64,000 nucleotides of DNA from Pseudothauera rhizosphaerae (lineage in GTDB: Bacteria; Pseudomonadota; Gammaproteobacteria; Burkholderiales; Rhodocyclaceae). Below, one piece after another: positions 30,913 through 39,963 of the stretch (the first letter of the stretch is position 1; every line of letters begins with the position of its first letter). Position numbers and translations under genes: made by a program. The notes beneath the pieces are model-generated. The model was not told the DNA's origin, searched no databases, and was given only the letters and a program-made list of their open reading frames with translations. The stretch covers positions 124,001-188,000 of the forward strand of contig NZ_SSOD01000004.1 in NCBI RefSeq assembly GCF_004801305.1, read 5' to 3'.

Positions 30913-32937
30913 ATGACGAACCGATCCGCACTGCCCACGATGCTGCCGCGCCGGCCGAACCTGCCGGCCCTTGCCGTTCTGACCGCCTTCTTCCCCGCCC
31001 TCGCGGCGGCGCAGGAAGAGGCCGTCGCCCGCCCGTTCGAACTGGGAGCCGTCACGGTCACGGCGACGGTCCCGCAGATCGGCGAGATCGGCGAGGACCA
31101 GGTGGCGTCGGTGGTCACGCGCAAGGAGATGCGGCAGTTCAACCGCGACAACGTCGGCGACGCACTGAACCTGCTTTCGGGCGTCACGGTCTCGAACATG
31201 CAGAAGAACGAGAAACGGATCTACGTGCGCGGCTTCGATTCCCGCCAGGTCGGGCTGTTCATCGACGGCATTCCCGTCTACATCCCGTACGACGGGCTGG
31301 TGGACCTGAACCGCTTCACCACCGCCGACCTCGCCGCCGTCCAGGTGGCGAAGGGCTTCAGTTCGGTGGCCTACGGCCCCAACACCCTCGGCGGCGCGAT
31401 CAACCTCATTTCCCGCAAGCCGCGGGTCCGGCTCGAAGGGGACGCGTCGATCGGCTTCGGCGAAGGAAACGAGCGGCAGGCCTCGGTCAACGTCGGCACC
31501 AACCAGGGGCTGTGGTATCTCCAGGCGGGCGCTTCCTACATCGAGAGCGACAATTTCCGGCTGTCGTCGGACTTCCGCCCGACCGCCACCGAGAACGGCG
31601 GGGCGCGCAACAATTCCTATCGCAAGGACGACAAGCTCTCGTTCAAGTTCGGCCTGACGCCGAACGCCACCGACGAGTACACCCTCAGCTACTACAAGCA
31701 GAACGGCGAGAAAGGGCAGCCCCCGTCCACCAACCCGGCCTCGGCGCGCTACTGGCAATGGCCCTACTGGGACAAGGAAAGCCTGTATTTCATCTCGCGC
31801 ACGGCGCTCGGCCAGTCGGAGACGCTGAAGATCCGGCTGTACATCGACAAGTACGACAACGCCCTCGACATGTTCACGGACGCCACCTACACGACGCGGA
31901 GCAGCAACGGCACCGGTCCCAGCGTCTATGACGACGAGACCAAGGGCGGCTCGGTCGAGCTGGAGTCGACGCGCTTCGCGTCGCAGACCCTGCGCCTGGT
32001 GGCGCACTACAAGGAGGACCAGCACGACAAGTTCGACAGATCGAGAGCGACGATCGCCGTCGAGGACTTCAACGACAAGCTCGTCTCGTGGGCGATCGAG
32101 GACAACATCCAGATCGGTCCGAACCTGATGCTGTCGCTCGGCGCGGCACGCCACCAGTTGCGCCCCGACACCCTCTACGATTCGACCAAGCCGGGCCTCA
32201 CCCTGCCCGGCAAGAAGACGGCGAACGATGCCCAGGCGGGCCTGTTCTACGACTGGTCGGCGGCGGTCCGGCTGTACGCGACGGTCGCCAGGAAGACACG
32301 CCTGCCGACGCTCAGCGACCGCTATTCGCAGTCGATGAACACCTACATCGAGAATCCGGACCTGCAACCGGAGGAGTCCGTCAACTACGAGATCGGCTAC
32401 CAGGGAACGCCCTGGGCCGGCGCCAAGGCCGAGGCGGCGCTCTTCTACAGCGACATCGACGACAAGATCCAGACCTGGTACAGCAGCGGCGCCTCGTGTA
32501 CCGCTGCAAACAAGTGCCAGCGGCGCAACATCGGCAAGGTGCGCAGCAAGGGGATCGAACTCGGCCTGCGCAGCCCGCTGTCCTCCCGCCTCGAGCTGGG
32601 CGGCAACTACACCTACATCGACCTCGAGAACGTCAGCGATCCGGCCACCCGTGTCACCGACGTGCCCAGGCACAAGATCATCCTGCACGCCCTGTTCCGC
32701 CCGGTGAGCTCGGTCGACCTGGTCGCCTTCGCCGAGCGCGACAGCAGCAAGTGGGTCTCGAACACCGTGCGGCTGGACGGTTTCACCACGCTCAACCTGA
32801 AGGCCGTCTGGCGCCCGGCCAAGAACATATCGGGCGAAGCCGGCGTCAACAACGCGACCGACAAGAACTATGAACTGGCCGACGGTTTCCCGAACCCCGG
32901 CCGCATGTGGTTCGCCAACGCCACCTACACTTTCTGA
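30913..32937 (+). CDS. TonB-dependent outer-membrane receptor (first of two)
   Basis: A 674-residue TonB-dependent transporter, 22-stranded barrel type. After a signal peptide ending near AAAQ come a TonB-box-like segment (GAVTVTAT), a plug domain (about 50-165) with YVRGFDSRQVGLFIDGIPV and the NTLGGAINLISRKP end, then a barrel ending in the aromatic C-terminus NATYTF. A strong ribosome site (GGGAGGG) precedes the ATG at 30913. It is the first gene behind the ModE-like operator. I infer a metal-chelate or oxyanion-chelate ligand; the ligand cannot be read directly. Confidence 0.85.
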   Translation: MTNRSALPTMLPRRPNLPALAVLTAFFPALAAAQEEAVARPFELGAVTVTATVPQIGEIGEDQVASVVTRKEMRQFNRDNVGDALNLLSGVTVSNMQKNEKRIYVRGFDSRQVGLFIDGIPVYIPYDGLVDLNRFTTADLAAVQVAKGFSSVAYGPNTLGGAINLISRKPRVRLEGDASIGFGEGNERQASVNVGTNQGLWYLQAGASYIESDNFRLSSDFRPTATENGGARNNSYRKDDKLSFKFGLTPNATDEYTLSYYKQNGEKGQPPSTNPASARYWQWPYWDKESLYFISRTALGQSETLKIRLYIDKYDNALDMFTDATYTTRSSNGTGPSVYDDETKGGSVELESTRFASQTLRLVAHYKEDQHDKFDRSRATIAVEDFNDKLVSWAIEDNIQIGPNLMLSLGAARHQLRPDTLYDSTKPGLTLPGKKTANDAQAGLFYDWSAAVRLYATVARKTRLPTLSDRYSQSMNTYIENPDLQPEESVNYEIGYQGTPWAGAKAEAALFYSDIDDKIQTWYSSGASCTAANKCQRRNIGKVRSKGIELGLRSPLSSRLELGGNYTYIDLENVSDPATRVTDVPRHKIILHALFRPVSSVDLVAFAERDSSKWVSNTVRLDGFTTLNLKAVWRPAKNISGEAGVNNATDKNYELADGFPNPGRMWFANATYTF

Positions 32938-32950
32938 CGGGGCGGGCGAC

Positions 32951-33793
32951 ATGCGCATCGACCGGGCATCGGAAAACGTCGTCAGGGCCGCGCTCGCCGG
33001 CCTCGCCGCGGCTGCGGTACTGGTGGCCGCCGGGCCAGCCCACGCCACCGGCGGGCCGGCGCTGGCGCAGGACGGCGGCTGCCTCGTCTGCCATCGCGGC
33101 GCCGAGCAGCGGATCGGCCCCGCCTTCCGCGACGTGGCGGCCCGCTACACCGGACGGGCGGACGCCGAGACCGTCCTCGCCCGGCACATCATCGCCGGCA
33201 CCGGCCCGGCCGGCCAGGGCTGGCAAAAGGAGGGCAGGGCGCGCCTGCCGGTCATGCCGGCGAACGGCAACGTGACGCCGGAAGACGCGCGCAGGCTGGC
33301 GCGCTGGATTCTCGGCGTCGGCGGCGAAGTGGTCGACCCGCGGCAATTCAGGAGCGCCAGCGTCGGCGTCTCCGGCCTCGTTGCGCACCCGCTCGACCTG
33401 GACGTCGCCGCGCTGCGCGCCTTTCCCGTGCGCCGCCTCGACCTGGCGCCGGCCGGCGGCCGGGCGGACGAGGGCAAGCCGCCGGACCGCTTCGCGGGTG
33501 TCCTGCTGCGGGACATCCTGGAAAAAGCCTCGGTTACCTTCGGCAGCCATTTCGACCTAAAGAAAACGGTCGTCGTCGCCACCGCCACCGACGGCTACCG
33601 GGTCGTGTTCACGTGGAGCGAGCTGTTCTCCTCGCCGATCGGCGACGGCGCGCTGGTGTTCTTCGAGAAGAACGGCCGGCCGCTCGCCGATGACGAAGGC
33701 AGCGTCGCCCTGCTCTCGGCGGGGGACGACAGCACCGCCTCGCGCTACCTCAAGTGGCTGAAAACGATCGAGGTGCGCAGGCTCGCCGACTGA
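32951..33793 (+). CDS. Periplasmic cytochrome c fused to a sulfite-oxidase-fold domain
   Basis: A 280-residue exported protein. After a signal peptide (about 1-32) a single haem-c domain is visible: CLVCH near residue 43 and a likely axial Met in RLPVMPAN. The C-terminal part (about 130-280) reads as the small oxidoreductase molybdopterin-binding (SUOX-like) family: SGLVAHPLDLDVAALRAFP, FAGVLLRDILEKA, VVATATDGYRVVFTWSELF. That domain has no cysteine at all, so the molybdenum-ligand cysteine of true sulfite oxidases is missing. It may bind a pterin or metal without turnover, or act as an electron-transfer helper. Confidence 0.68.
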   Translation: MRIDRASENVVRAALAGLAAAAVLVAAGPAHATGGPALAQDGGCLVCHRGAEQRIGPAFRDVAARYTGRADAETVLARHIIAGTGPAGQGWQKEGRARLPVMPANGNVTPEDARRLARWILGVGGEVVDPRQFRSASVGVSGLVAHPLDLDVAALRAFPVRRLDLAPAGGRADEGKPPDRFAGVLLRDILEKASVTFGSHFDLKKTVVVATATDGYRVVFTWSELFSSPIGDGALVFFEKNGRPLADDEGSVALLSAGDDSTASRYLKWLKTIEVRRLAD

Positions 33794-33833
33794 GCGGAGC
33801 GCCGCCGCGCCGACCGATGATCAACGGGCCGTC

Positions 33834-34397
33834 ATGAAAAAAGAAACCGCAATCGCTGCACTGCCCGAGCCGCCGACGGTGATGGCCATCCCCGCTGCCG
33901 CCATCGTGCATGCCCACCACGCCTCCGTCGACGGCCTTCTTGCCGATTTCGCATTCGGCCTGCGCAAGCGCGGCTGGCGCGTGTGCGGCATCGTCCAGCA
34001 GCACCGGGGCGAAGCCAAGGAGGATACGGTCCTCGTGGACCTCGACCACGGTCTTTCCTTTCCGCTCTTCCAGAAGCTCGGCGCCGGCTCGACCTCGTGC
34101 AGCGTCGACCCGGGCGGCGTCGCCGCCGCCAGCATCGCGTTGCGCCGTGCCCTCGACGAAGGTGCCGACCTGGCCATTGCCAACCGCTTCGGCGCGCTGG
34201 AAGCGGCCGGCGGCGGCTTCGCCGCCGAGATGCTGGCGCTGATGAGCGAGGGCCGGCCGCTGCTCACCGTCGTCGCCGACGACTGGCTGCGCGACTGGCG
34301 CTGGTTCACCGGCGGCTGCGGCAGCGAGCTGCCGGCCAGCCCGCCGGCGCTCGAAGAGTGGTTTGCCGGCGTCGTCGGCGCGGGGGAAAAGCGATGA
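33834..34397 (+). CDS. DUF2478 family protein
   Basis: A 187-residue protein recognised as DUF2478 from the pattern VLVDLDHG...LGAGSTSCSVDPGG...ALRRALDEGADLAIANRFGALEAAGGGFAAEM. The fold is related to P-loop NTPases, but the Walker A region here (AAIVHAHHASVDGLL) has lost the GKT-type signature. I recall the family being found next to molybdate-transport genes, which supports the reading of this locus; function is unknown. Its stop overlaps the ATG of the binding-protein gene (ATGA). The residues HAHH near 28 could bind metal. Confidence 0.72.
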   Translation: MKKETAIAALPEPPTVMAIPAAAIVHAHHASVDGLLADFAFGLRKRGWRVCGIVQQHRGEAKEDTVLVDLDHGLSFPLFQKLGAGSTSCSVDPGGVAAASIALRRALDEGADLAIANRFGALEAAGGGFAAEMLALMSEGRPLLTVVADDWLRDWRWFTGGCGSELPASPPALEEWFAGVVGAGEKR

Positions 34398-35440
34398 AGC
34401 GCCGCACCCTGCTCGGCGCCCTGGCCGCGGCCCCGCTGCTGCCGCTGCTTGCCGCCCGCGCCGGCGAGGGTGCGACGAGCACCGTCGCCGCCACCTTCGG
34501 CCGCCTGCCGGCCCCGGCCGACGTCCGCCGCGTCTTCGCCGGCGGCGCGCCGGCCAGCGCGCTGCTCGCCGTGCTCGCGCCGGAGAAGCTGCTCGGCTGG
34601 CCGTGGAACGTTTCCGCCGAGGCGCGCGCCTGGCTGCCGCCGGCGGTGCGCGGGCTGCCCCAGGTCGGGCGGCTGGCCGGGCGCGGCAGCACGATGTCGA
34701 ACGAAACCCTGCTGCAACTGCAGCCCGATCTCATCCTCGACGTCGGCACCGTCGACGCCACCTACCTCTCCGCCATGCAGCGCGTGGCCGAGCAGACCGG
34801 GCTGCCGTGCGTGCTGGTGCACGGGCGGCTGGCCGAACATCCGGCGCAGTTGCGCGAGGTCGGCCGCCTGCTCGGCGTCGCCGCGCGCGGCGAACGGCTC
34901 GCCGCCTGGGCCGAGGAGACCATCGCGCTGGCCGGGCGCGTGCGCGCCGCGGTGCCGCCGGAAAAGCGTCCGCGCGTCTATTACGCGCGCGGCGCCGGCG
35001 GGCTGGAAACCGGGCTGGCCGGCTCGATCAACATGGAGACGATCGACTTCGCCGGCGGCCGCAACGTCGCCGCCGAGTCCGGCCGTGGCGGCATCGCCAA
35101 GGTTTCGCTCGAACAGGTGCTGGCCTGAGACCCGGACGTGATCGTCACGCAGGACCGCGAATTCGCCCGCCGCGTGCTCGACGATCCGCTGTGGCGGCCG
35201 CTCGCGGCCGTGCGCGAGCGCCGCGTGTACCTGGCGCCGACCCGGCCCTTCGGCTGGCTCGACGTGCCGCCGAGCGTGAACCGCCTGATCGGCGTGCGCT
35301 GGCTGCTGGCGCTGCTCCACCCCGGCCGCGGCGACGACGCGGCGTCCCTGCGCGCGGCCACGGCCGACTTCTACCGGCTGTTCTACGGCGTCGAGCCGGG
35401 CGCGGCGGCGTTCGACGCGCTGCTCGGCGGCGAGGCATGA
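34394..35440 (+). pseudogene. ABC-type substrate-binding protein gene interrupted by TGA
   Basis: A class III (BtuF/FepB/MolA-type) periplasmic binding protein gene in one frame of 349 codons, broken by an in-frame TGA at 35126-35128, codon 245. The sequence on both sides is family-like: signal peptide MKRRTLLGALAAAPLLPLLA, the long-helix segment, then after the stop DPDVIVTQDREF and FGWLDVPPSVNRLIGVRWL. The stop lies where W is expected before DPDVIV (TGG to TGA). It may be a real nonsense mutation, a sequencing error, or be read through. It overlaps the DUF2478 gene by four bases and the permease start by four. Confidence 0.75.
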
Positions 35441-36453
35441 GCATTCCCGTGCGCCCTGCCGCCGCCTGGCTGGCGGCCTCCGCTGCGCTGCTGGCGGTGC
35501 TCGTCACCGCCTTCGCCGTCGGCAAGTTCCCGGTGGCGCCGGGCGACCTGCTGCGCTCGCTCGCCGGCCGCCTCTCCGGCACCGGCTCCGGCCTGCCAGC
35601 GGCGGTGGATACCGTGGTGTGGAACATCCGCCTGCCGCGCGTCGCCGCCGGCGTCGTGGTCGGCGCCGTGCTCGCCGCGGCCGGCGCCGCCTACCAGGGC
35701 ATGTTCCGCAACCCGCTGGTGTCGCCGGACATCCTCGGCGTCTCGGCCGGCGCCGGGCTGGGCGCGACGCTCGGCATCTACCTCGGCCTGCCGCTCGCCC
35801 TCGTGCAGGGCATCGCCTTCGTCGGCGGCCTCCTCGCCGTCGCCTTCGTCTGGCGCATCGCCGCGCTGGTACAGCGGCACGATCCGGTGCTCGTCCTCGT
35901 GCTCGCCGGCGTCGCGCTCGGCGCGCTGCTCGGCGCCGGCATCTCGCTGGTCAAGATCATCTCCGACCCGTACACGCAGTTGCCGACCATCACTTTCTGG
36001 CTGCTTGGCGGCCTCAACGCGGTGACCCCGCACGACCTCGCGGCGACCGCGCCGGCCATGCTCGCCGGCCTGCTGCCGATGGCGCTGCTGCGCTGGCGCA
36101 TCAACCTGCTCAGCCTCGCCGACGAGGAGGCGGCGGCGCTCGGCGTCGACGTCGGCCGCCTGCGCCTCGTCCTCGTCGCCGCGGCGACGCTGTCCACCGC
36201 CGCCGCCGTGTCGCTGGCCGGCATCGTCGGCTGGATCGGGCTGGTCGTGCCGCACGTCGCGCGGCTCTTGGTCGGCCCGGACTTCTTGCGCCTCTTGCCG
36301 GCCTCGCTGCTGCTCGGCGCCGGCTTCCTGGTCGCCACCGACACGCTGGCGCGCACCGTGGCGCCGATCGAACTGCCGCTCGGCATCCTCACCGCCGTGG
36401 TCGGCGCGCCGTTCTTCCTCTGGCTGCTGGCGCGCGCCGGGAGGCAAGCATGA
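35437..36453 (+). CDS. FecCD/BtuC-type ABC transporter permease (first of two)
   Basis: A 338-residue inner-membrane permease of the type II importer (FecCD) family, about ten membrane helices. The sequence shows the conserved cytoplasmic segments RLPRVAAGVVVGAVLAAAGA, FRNPLVSPDILGVSAGAGLG and IGLVVPHVARLLVGPD. The start ATG overlaps the binding-protein gene's stop (ATGA). It is paired with the ATPase gene directly downstream. Family members transport iron-siderophores, haem, cobalamin or, for the MolBCA system of Haemophilus influenzae, molybdate and tungstate. Confidence 0.88.
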   Translation: MSIPVRPAAAWLAASAALLAVLVTAFAVGKFPVAPGDLLRSLAGRLSGTGSGLPAAVDTVVWNIRLPRVAAGVVVGAVLAAAGAAYQGMFRNPLVSPDILGVSAGAGLGATLGIYLGLPLALVQGIAFVGGLLAVAFVWRIAALVQRHDPVLVLVLAGVALGALLGAGISLVKIISDPYTQLPTITFWLLGGLNAVTPHDLAATAPAMLAGLLPMALLRWRINLLSLADEEAAALGVDVGRLRLVLVAAATLSTAAAVSLAGIVGWIGLVVPHVARLLVGPDFLRLLPASLLLGAGFLVATDTLARTVAPIELPLGILTAVVGAPFFLWLLARAGRQA

Positions 36454-37244
36454 GCGCCGCCGTCGAGGCCCGCGACCTGGCCATCGGCTATCCGGGCCGC
36501 CGCGTCGGCGCCGGCATCTCGCTCGGCATCCGCGCCGGCGAGGTGCTCTGCCTGCTCGGCCCGAACGGCAGCGGCAAGACGACGCTGTTCAAGACCCTGC
36601 TCGGCCTGCTGCCGCCGCTCGCAGGCGAGGTGCGCGTGCTCGGCGAGCCGGTCGCCGACTGGTCGCGCGCCGCCTTCGCGCGCAAGGTCGGCTACGTGCC
36701 GCAGGCGCACGCCGGCATCTTTCCGTTCACCGTCGAGGACATCGTGCTGATGGGCCGCGCCGCGCGCATCGAGCGCTTCGCCGCGCCGTCGCGGCACGAC
36801 CGCGAGATCGCCGCCGACTGCCTGGCGGCGCTCGGCGTCGACCACCTGCGCACGCGCATTTACACCGAGATCAGCGGCGGCGAGCGGCAACTCACGCTGA
36901 TCGCCCGCGCGCTGGCGCAGGAGCCGGCGCTCCTGGTCATGGACGAGCCGACGGCGAGCCTCGACTTCGGCAACCAGATCCGCGTCCTCGACCACATCGG
37001 CCGGCTGCGCAGGCGCGGCATCGCCGTGTTCATGTCCACCCACCAGCCGGAGCACGCGCTGCGCGTCGCCGACCGTATCGCGCTGCTGGCGCCGGGCCGG
37101 CTGGCCGGCCTCGGCGCGCCGGCCGAAGTGGCGACGCCGGACGCGCTCGCTGCGCTCTACGGCGTGGACGCGGCGGCCGTCGCCGCCAGCCTGCCGGCGT
37201 TCTCCCGATTCCCCCAGCACCGACCCGAGAGGCACGCATCATGA
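36450..37244 (+). CDS. ABC transporter ATP-binding protein (FepC/MolC type, first of two)
   Basis: A 264-residue ATPase subunit. Walker A is GPNGSGKTT near residue 39, the signature is SGGERQL near 147, Walker B is LLVMDEP, and the H-loop is in STHQPEHA. It starts four bases inside the permease end and energises that permease. Its signature region is nearly identical to that of the second ATPase (39147-39932), so the two are close paralogues. Confidence 0.9.
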   Translation: MSAAVEARDLAIGYPGRRVGAGISLGIRAGEVLCLLGPNGSGKTTLFKTLLGLLPPLAGEVRVLGEPVADWSRAAFARKVGYVPQAHAGIFPFTVEDIVLMGRAARIERFAAPSRHDREIAADCLAALGVDHLRTRIYTEISGGERQLTLIARALAQEPALLVMDEPTASLDFGNQIRVLDHIGRLRRRGIAVFMSTHQPEHALRVADRIALLAPGRLAGLGAPAEVATPDALAALYGVDAAAVAASLPAFSRFPQHRPERHAS

Positions 37245-38032
37245 GCATCGCCGCCATCGACTTCGGCCGCCTCTACCGCGACCACCTCGCCGCCGCCAAC
37301 CGCAACCCGAAACCTGCCGGCACCTGGGATGCGCGCGCCGGGGACATGAACCGCAAGACGCTGAAGAGCCGCTACGTCGACGAATTCATCGGCCGCATGG
37401 ATCTCGCCGGCGCGCGCACGCTGCTCGACGTCGGCTGCGGCACCGGCACCATCTGCCTGCCGCTCGCCGAACGCCTGGAACGCGTGATCGGCCTCGACTT
37501 CAGCCGCGGGATGCTCGACGCGCTGCTCGACAACGCGGCGGCGCTCGGCCGCAACAACGTCGAGGCCCTGCACCTCGCCTGGGAGGACGACTGGGCGGCG
37601 GTGCCGGCCTGCGACATCGTCGTCGCCTCGCGCTCGACCACGGTGGCCGACCTGGAAGCCGCGCTGCACAAGCTGAACGACAAGGCGAAGCGGCGGGTGT
37701 ACCTGACCCACCTGGTCGGCGGCCGTTTCGTCGATGCCGCGGTGATCGAGGCCGTCGGCCGCGACCTGCCGGCGTTGCCGGACTACATCTACGCCGTGAA
37801 CATCCTGCACCGCATGGGCATCCACCCGCGCCTCGACTACATCGAGGCCGAGGGCCGGCTGAGCGGTGCGGCCGGTTTCGACGAATTCGCCGCGCGCGTC
37901 GGCTGGGCGCTCGGCGAACTCTCCGCCGCCGAGCGCGAACGCCTGCATGCGTGGTACCTGCGCCAGCCGGCGCCGATCCCCGGCGTACCGATGCGCTGGG
38001 CTTTCATCTCCTGGGACAAGCGGCCGGGTTGA
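37241..38032 (+). CDS. Class I SAM-dependent methyltransferase in the uptake locus
   Basis: A 263-residue protein with SAM motif I, LLDVGCGTGTICLPLA, near residue 65 and an acidic motif at VIGLDFS. Its ATG overlaps the ATPase stop by four bases, so it is translated with the ABC genes. Methyltransferases of this kind often sit beside FecCD-type importers. I infer a role in modifying the imported ligand or a metallophore, but no substrate motif is visible. Confidence 0.75.
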   Translation: MSIAAIDFGRLYRDHLAAANRNPKPAGTWDARAGDMNRKTLKSRYVDEFIGRMDLAGARTLLDVGCGTGTICLPLAERLERVIGLDFSRGMLDALLDNAAALGRNNVEALHLAWEDDWAAVPACDIVVASRSTTVADLEAALHKLNDKAKRRVYLTHLVGGRFVDAAVIEAVGRDLPALPDYIYAVNILHRMGIHPRLDYIEAEGRLSGAAGFDEFAARVGWALGELSAAERERLHAWYLRQPAPIPGVPMRWAFISWDKRPG

Positions 38033-38094
38033 ACGGAAACCGGGACACCCCATGACCCCCGACACGCACACTTCTTCCGCGCCGGCGCCGCAAC

Positions 38095-39150
38095 ATGGCT
38101 GAAATGGCCTCCACGCGTCCGGCGCCCGCCACCGCCCCGGCGACCGTGCGCACGCGCTGGCTCGTCGCGCCCCTGCTGGCACTGGCGGCCACGCTGGCCG
38201 CGCTGTCGTTCGGCCGCTATCCGCTGCCGCCGTGGGAGCCCGTGCGCTTCCTGCTCGCCGCCGCCGGCTTCGTCTCCATGGAGCCGGACCGCTACGCGCT
38301 GCTCTACAACCTGATCGTCGAAATCCGCTTGCCGCGCGTGCTGGCCGCGATCCTGGTCGGCGCCTCGCTGTCGGTGTCCGGCGCAGCCTATCAGGCGCTG
38401 TTCCGCAATCCGCTGGTCTCGCCAGGGCTGCTGGGCGTGCTGGCCGGCGCCTCCGCGGGGGCCGCGCTGGGCATCCTGCTGGAGGGCCACTGGCTGCTGG
38501 TCCAGACCAGCGCCTTCGTCATGGGGCTCGCCGCGGTCGGCATCGGGGTGGGCATCGCCCATCTGTTCGGCGGCGGCTCGATCATCATGCTGGTCCTCGG
38601 CGGCATTCTCAGCGGCGCGCTGTTCACCTCGCTGCTCACGATGGTGAAGTACATGGCCGACCCCTACAGCCAGTTGCCGGCCATCGTCTATTGGCTGATG
38701 GGCAGCCTCGGGCAGGCCAGCATCGACGACATGGCCTGGGCCGCTCTGCCCATGCTGGCCGGCATCCTCATGCTCTGCCTGATGGGACGCGCGCTGGATG
38801 CGCTCTCCATGGGCGACGACGAGGCGCGGGCGCTGGGCGTACCGGTGACGGCGGTGCGCCTGACCACCATCGCCGCTGCGACCCTGATCTCGGCGCTGAC
38901 GGTTTCCATCGCCGGCATGATCGGCTGGATCGGCCTCGTCGTGCCGCACATCGCGCGCCTGCTGGTGGGGCCTGGCAATGCCCGCCTGCTGCCGGCGGCG
39001 GCGAGCCTGGGCGCCGCCTTCCTGCTCTTTGCAGACGGCCTGGCGCGCAACCTGTTCGCCACCGAACTGCCCATCGGCATCGTCACCGAACTGCTCGGCA
39101 TCCCGGTCTTCCTGCTCGTGCTGCGCCGCGTGCGGCGGGGGTGGACATGA
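38095..39150 (+). CDS. FecCD/BtuC-type ABC transporter permease (second of two)
   Basis: A 351-residue permease with about ten membrane helices. It carries the same core blocks as the first: RLPRVLAAILVGASLSVSGA, FRNPLVSPGLLGVLAGASAG and IGLVVPHIARLLVGPG. It follows a 62-bp gap after the methyltransferase, with no promoter I can recognise; an alternative start is the ATG at 38104. The small peptide frame at 38052-38102 just upstream is discussed among the rejected items. It forms a second importer with the next gene. Confidence 0.88.
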   Translation: MAEMASTRPAPATAPATVRTRWLVAPLLALAATLAALSFGRYPLPPWEPVRFLLAAAGFVSMEPDRYALLYNLIVEIRLPRVLAAILVGASLSVSGAAYQALFRNPLVSPGLLGVLAGASAGAALGILLEGHWLLVQTSAFVMGLAAVGIGVGIAHLFGGGSIIMLVLGGILSGALFTSLLTMVKYMADPYSQLPAIVYWLMGSLGQASIDDMAWAALPMLAGILMLCLMGRALDALSMGDDEARALGVPVTAVRLTTIAAATLISALTVSIAGMIGWIGLVVPHIARLLVGPGNARLLPAAASLGAAFLLFADGLARNLFATELPIGIVTELLGIPVFLLVLRRVRRGWT

Positions 39151-39932
39151 GCATCGCCGCCCGCGACATCCACTTCGCCTACCGCGGCCGTCCCGTCCTG
39201 ACGGGCGCCAGCCTGGCGCTGAGCGCCGGCGAACTGGTCTGCCTGCTGGGCAGCAACGGCGCCGGCAAGAGCACGCTGCTCAGAATCCTGCTCGGCCTGC
39301 AACGGCCCGGCCGGGGCGCCGTGACGGTGGACGGCGAGCCGCTGGCCGGCTGGCAGCGCCGGCAACTGGCGCGGCTGGTCGCCTACGTGCCCCAGGTGCA
39401 CGTCGCGCCCTTCCCCTACACGGTGCGCCAGGTGGCGCTGATGGGGCGCCTGCCGGCCACCGGCCTCCTCAAGGCGCCCGGTGCCGCCGACCGGGCCTGC
39501 GTGCAAGGCATCCTCGAACACCTGGGCATCGCCCATCTCGCCGAACGCGCCTACACCGAGATTTCCGGCGGCGAACGGCAACTGACCCTGATCGCCCGGG
39601 CGCTGGCGCAAGAGGCGCGCCTGCTGGTGATGGACGAACCCCTGGCCGGACTCGACTACGGCAACCAGGTCCGCCTCCTGGACCGGCTGGAACGGCTCGC
39701 CGAGGAGGGCTACGGCGTGCTCATGACCACCCACGACCCCAACCAGCCGCTCACCGGCTGTCAGCGGGTCGCCCTGCTGGTGGACGGGCGCATCACCGCC
39801 GACGGCCACCCCGGCGAGGTACTGACCGCGGCGGCGATCCACCTGCTCTACGGCGTGCACGTCGAACTGCTGCACGCCACCGACGGCCGGCGCCTGGCCT
39901 TCCGGCCGACAGGCAGGAGGGTGATCGCATGA
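39147..39932 (+). CDS. ABC transporter ATP-binding protein (second of two)
   Basis: A 261-residue ATPase with Walker A GSNGAGKST, signature SGGERQL, Walker B LLVMDEP and an H-loop in TTHDP. It overlaps the second permease gene by four bases (ATGA). A block of some 25 residues around the signature is almost identical to that in the first ATPase (36450-37244), which points to duplication of the transporter genes. Because the second receptor and second binding protein follow, this half of the locus is complete in itself. Confidence 0.9.
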   Translation: MSIAARDIHFAYRGRPVLTGASLALSAGELVCLLGSNGAGKSTLLRILLGLQRPGRGAVTVDGEPLAGWQRRQLARLVAYVPQVHVAPFPYTVRQVALMGRLPATGLLKAPGAADRACVQGILEHLGIAHLAERAYTEISGGERQLTLIARALAQEARLLVMDEPLAGLDYGNQVRLLDRLERLAEEGYGVLMTTHDPNQPLTGCQRVALLVDGRITADGHPGEVLTAAAIHLLYGVHVELLHATDGRRLAFRPTGRRVIA

Positions 39933-39963
39933 AATCACGGTGTGCTTTTGCCCCTGCGGGGCA

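Noticed and set aside
35126-35128. Selenocysteine at the TGA of the binding-protein gene
   Set aside because: The family has Trp, not Cys or Sec, at this position, and no SECIS-like hairpin is evident just downstream.
35138-35440. Separate 100-residue gene starting at GTG after the internal stop
   Set aside because: It is in the same frame as the upstream part and continues a binding-protein fold, so it is the second half of the interrupted gene, not a new gene.
38052-38102. 16-residue reading frame MTPDTHTSSAPAPQHG before the second permease
   Set aside because: It has no family match I can recognise, no good ribosome site and it overlaps the permease start. Probably chance or an alternative 5' end.
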